This document shows, piece after piece, positions 61,625-64,000 of a DNA stretch of 64,000 bases (its first letter is position 1; every line of letters starts with the position of its first letter). The notes beneath the pieces are model-generated. The model was not told where the DNA came from and ran no database searches. It saw only the letters and a list, made by a program, of their open reading frames with translations. The position numbers were made by a program, and so were the translations under genes. Origin of the DNA: Spirochaetota bacterium (GTDB taxonomy: Bacteria; Spirochaetota; Spirochaetia; Treponematales; Treponemataceae); contig JAEWSQ010000022.1 in assembly GCA_023398165.1 (NCBI GenBank), forward strand, positions 51,654 to 115,653, read 5' to 3'.

Positions 61625-63586
61625 TTAAAACGATACATCTTCTTCCTGTGCGGAAGTATCTGCTGAAAACCCAGCCCCTGTACCCGACTCGCTATCTGTG
61701 TCCGAAGGAAGTTTATCAGTCTCACCGGAAAGTACAGTAAGATCGCTACCGGCATCCTCAAAAGTTGTAAATTTTTGAACACGATTGTCCATCTCAATAC
61801 CAATTTTAGAAAGGTTTTGAACAACCTCAGATGCAGATTCCGAAACAGATTTTAATGTTCCTGTATTACTGATAATAGACTGCATTTTTTCGAGAACTGA
61901 ACTGCTTATAGCATCAACCTGACGCATTTCTTCTGAAATATTTGTTGATCTATTAGAAATTTCTTTTGAACTCGTATCAATTACATCTGATATTTCCTTT
62001 ACCAGAATCATATTCTGCATTAAGCCTTCACTTCTGCCGGTTGTATCAGTCAACGCATCAGTAATGCGGTCAACTGCTTTACTGACCTGTTTGATGGTAG
62101 TATCAATTTTTTCAAAAGCTTCGTTAGTCTCAGTACTGCCTTCCCTGGCGCTCTTTATGAGAGAAATTATCCCGGTAACGAAAGATGATATTTCATTTGA
62201 ACCCTCGGATGAAGCTTCCGCTAATTTTCTTATTTCTTCAGCGACAACGGCGAATCCGCGTCCGACATCTCCTGCATGAGCAGCCTCAATTTCCGCATTC
62301 ATAGCCAGAATATTGGTCTGTCCTGCAATTTGATCAATAATATCGACCATTTCTTCAATTTTGTAGGCCTGTGTTTCAATATCCTGAATTCTTTCCTCAG
62401 ATACAGCCAGTGCTTCACGTCCTGAAACAGAAAGCTCAACAAGCTGGACAGAATTAAGATTTGTTTTTTCTGCAACACTATGCAGTTCGGAAATATTTTT
62501 AACCATCGCCGTCAGCGCTTCAATGGAGTTTTCGATCATCATAACCTGGGTTGTTATTTGACTTGCAAGCATATCAATATCTGCACATATAGCAGATGAT
62601 AAACTGTCTGTACTGTCTATATTCTCGTGAAGTTTTTTAAAGGACGAATTAACCCCGTCAACAGAATCATTTGTATCCTTTAATACAAAACCAATCTGTG
62701 TAATAATTTCTTTTACATTATCTCTTGCAAGTTTATTCTGTACAGAACCTGTTTTAATCTGCCGGAAAGAGTTTTCCAGCAGAACGATAAATTCATTAAG
62801 CTTTCGAGCCAAATCCTGAAGCTCGTCCTTAGTAGTCTCGGGGAATTTAACAGTAAGATTGCCTGTATACAAAGTTTCCACACTGGAACTTAAACTGTTT
62901 ATTGACTTTTTTACAGATTTAGAAATTAATAAAGAAATTATGAGAGCCCCGATCATCAACACAGCCACAATAGCAGCTGTTATAATAAGAGCTTTCTGAT
63001 TAAGCTCGGCAATCTTTTCATCTATAATAATTGTCTGATCATCAATTTCCTCTATTGCTATTTCAATATATTGATTAACAAACCTTACTGACTTAAAGAA
63101 TTTATTAACACTAAATTCCAATGCAAAACTTGGATAAGATTCATTTCTATACAATTCAAGAGGAGACATTTTATCGTAATTTACGGTAAATTCCTGGGCA
63201 TTTTTAACAAGATCATCATAATCAACCTTTAATGTCTCATACGACTCAAATGTTTTTTTCGCAATACCAACTATTTTCTTTACAGCTTCATCAATTGCAG
63301 GATCACTATTGCGTAATGCAGAAAGCGAGTTTACCGTAGAAAAAGCATTTTGCAGTGTATTTGGGATTTCATCCATTAGAGGTTTAATATTAACAAGATT
63401 TTCAGTAATTGAGCGGCTTGAAATTTTTACAACATCCGAAAGGGCATCCGAAACTGATAATAATTTATTTCGTTCTGATTCAATCTGATTTACAGGCATT
63501 AACATCGCAAAATAAATTAAACACGCTAACGTAAACATGAAGAATATAAAAAAAACTACTATGTTTAGTCTTGTCCGTATTTTCAA
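61625..63586 (-). CDS. Methyl-accepting chemotaxis protein
   Basis: 653 aa from TTG with AAGGAG 8 nt upstream. TM1 (about 9-30), a helical periplasmic domain of ~170 residues (four-helix type), TM2 (about 199-221), HAMP (222-275) and a long cytoplasmic signalling domain with GQTNILAMNAEIEAAHAGDVGRGF at the tip. The C-terminal tail (QEEDVSF preceded by Ser/Gly/Asp-rich linker, DSESGTGAG) resembles tails that carry a receptor-modification tether, but no NWETF-like pentapeptide is seen. Ligand unknown. Confidence 0.92.
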   Translation of the reverse strand: MKIRTRLNIVVFFIFFMFTLACLIYFAMLMPVNQIESERNKLLSVSDALSDVVKISSRSITENLVNIKPLMDEIPNTLQNAFSTVNSLSALRNSDPAIDEAVKKIVGIAKKTFESYETLKVDYDDLVKNAQEFTVNYDKMSPLELYRNESYPSFALEFSVNKFFKSVRFVNQYIEIAIEEIDDQTIIIDEKIAELNQKALIITAAIVAVLMIGALIISLLISKSVKKSINSLSSSVETLYTGNLTVKFPETTKDELQDLARKLNEFIVLLENSFRQIKTGSVQNKLARDNVKEIITQIGFVLKDTNDSVDGVNSSFKKLHENIDSTDSLSSAICADIDMLASQITTQVMMIENSIEALTAMVKNISELHSVAEKTNLNSVQLVELSVSGREALAVSEERIQDIETQAYKIEEMVDIIDQIAGQTNILAMNAEIEAAHAGDVGRGFAVVAEEIRKLAEASSEGSNEISSFVTGIISLIKSAREGSTETNEAFEKIDTTIKQVSKAVDRITDALTDTTGRSEGLMQNMILVKEISDVIDTSSKEISNRSTNISEEMRQVDAISSSVLEKMQSIISNTGTLKSVSESASEVVQNLSKIGIEMDNRVQKFTTFEDAGSDLTVLSGETDKLPSDTDSESGTGAGFSADTSAQEEDVSF

Positions 63587-64000
63587 GTAAAATACTCCTT
63601 AGGCACAAACTAACTCTTCACAATAAAACTATATCATTAAAGTATTAAAAAAGCTACCAAGTGTATGTAACTAAATTACATATAAAACCCGATATATTGT
63701 AACCTTTATTCCGTTCCTGTTAGTTTCCTAACGGTTGAACGTTGCATTTACTCTGCACACTCAATCTTATAAGACGTAGTCCCTGCCCGGCAACGGAGCT
63801 GCCGCTCCTGCTTCCTTACGTAAACGTGCGCAGCACGTTTACTACATCAGTTTTGCTAGAAAGATACCAAGTCATTGAAGTAGAGTTTCAGGTGAAAGAT
63901 ACCTTGTCCTTGAAATAAGCCACGCAAAACTGATAGGAAGCTTTAGGCTCATTTTTTATGTAAACGCCTCAGGCATTTAAATAAAAAAAAGCCTGGCAGC
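63587..64000. repeat. Non-coding stretch with nested inverted and direct repeats
   Basis: No convincing gene. Visible structure: a perfect hairpin GTAAACGTGC/GCACGTTTAC (63820-63829 and 63833-63842); an 11-bp inverted repeat ATCAGTTTTGC/GCAAAACTGAT (63846-63856 and 63924-63934) enclosing two imperfect direct copies of a 20-mer starting AAAGATACC (about 63859 and 63889, 17 of 20 identical); GGAG/CTCC pairing near 63795-63808; and an A-run with AGCCTGGC at the right edge that could be half a terminator. The right side is cut by the window end. Confidence 0.55.

Overview
The window reads as chromosome of a spirochaete close to Treponema, probably a gut or rumen type. AT-rich DNA with strong Shine-Dalgarno sites, a TGS-less threonyl-tRNA synthetase, the atypical G/K-type phosphofructokinase, DUF21/CBS tandem genes, transmembrane chemoreceptors and a large hemicellulose uptake and degradation locus all fit; this is inferred from gene content, not from a marker-gene comparison. 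I saw no phage, insertion sequence or CRISPR array.

Layout. 1-9000 (mostly minus strand): a partial NTF2-like gene with an apparent CTG start; thrS under a T-box riboswitch with a Thr (ACC) specifier; a phosphorelay set (PAS kinase, single-domain response regulator, hybrid kinase); a six-TM chemoreceptor whose promoter is covered by a perfect palindrome. 9000-25500: purL (apparently leaderless), a thioredoxin-fold lipoprotein lacking its CXXC, two DUF21/CBS/CorC proteins, an omptin-type outer-membrane protease, a pseudouridine synthase, phosphofructokinase, a beta-CASP nuclease-like protein, two genes of unknown function and thyX. 25500-30900: a tightly coupled TonB operon (receptor, lipoprotein, ExbB, ExbD, ExbD, TonB).

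30900-49000: O-acetylhomoserine sulfhydrylase, a sialate-O-acetylesterase-like esterase, a membrane protein and gdhA, followed by what looks like an aldouronate/glucuronoxylan utilisation locus. It has a GH43 beta-xylosidase-like enzyme, a GH67 alpha-glucuronidase, a degenerate and truncated fructuronate-reductase-like protein, an Lpl/Agu-type ABC importer and a ChvE/GguA/GguB (xylose-type) ABC importer. Both importers have strong hairpins or terminators between the binding-protein gene and the downstream transport genes, which would give excess binding protein. Divergent from the xylose importer lies a SpoIIE phosphatase / HATPase / CBS-SpoIIE module resembling a partner switch, without a STAS partner.

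52000-53600: a stable-RNA island on the minus strand with SRP RNA, four different serine tRNAs (GGA, CGA, GCT, TGA) and tRNA-Arg(GCG). Three of the serine tRNAs are followed by a related ~130-bp structured repeat whose far end carries a second copy of that tRNA's own 3' end and flank. This is the most unusual structure in the window and looks like a tRNA-targeted mini-element. 53600-64000: pyrB-pyrI-pyrC, a small secreted/membrane protein, pepF (apparently leaderless), an adenosine-deaminase-family amidohydrolase, mnmG, a chemoreceptor, and a terminal non-coding stretch rich in inverted and direct repeats.

A recurring theme is a consensus -10 box lying only a few bases from the start codon with no usable Shine-Dalgarno (purL, pepF, mnmG, rlu-type gene), suggesting a class of leaderless transcripts. 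All calls are from reading the sequence; no database search was run.
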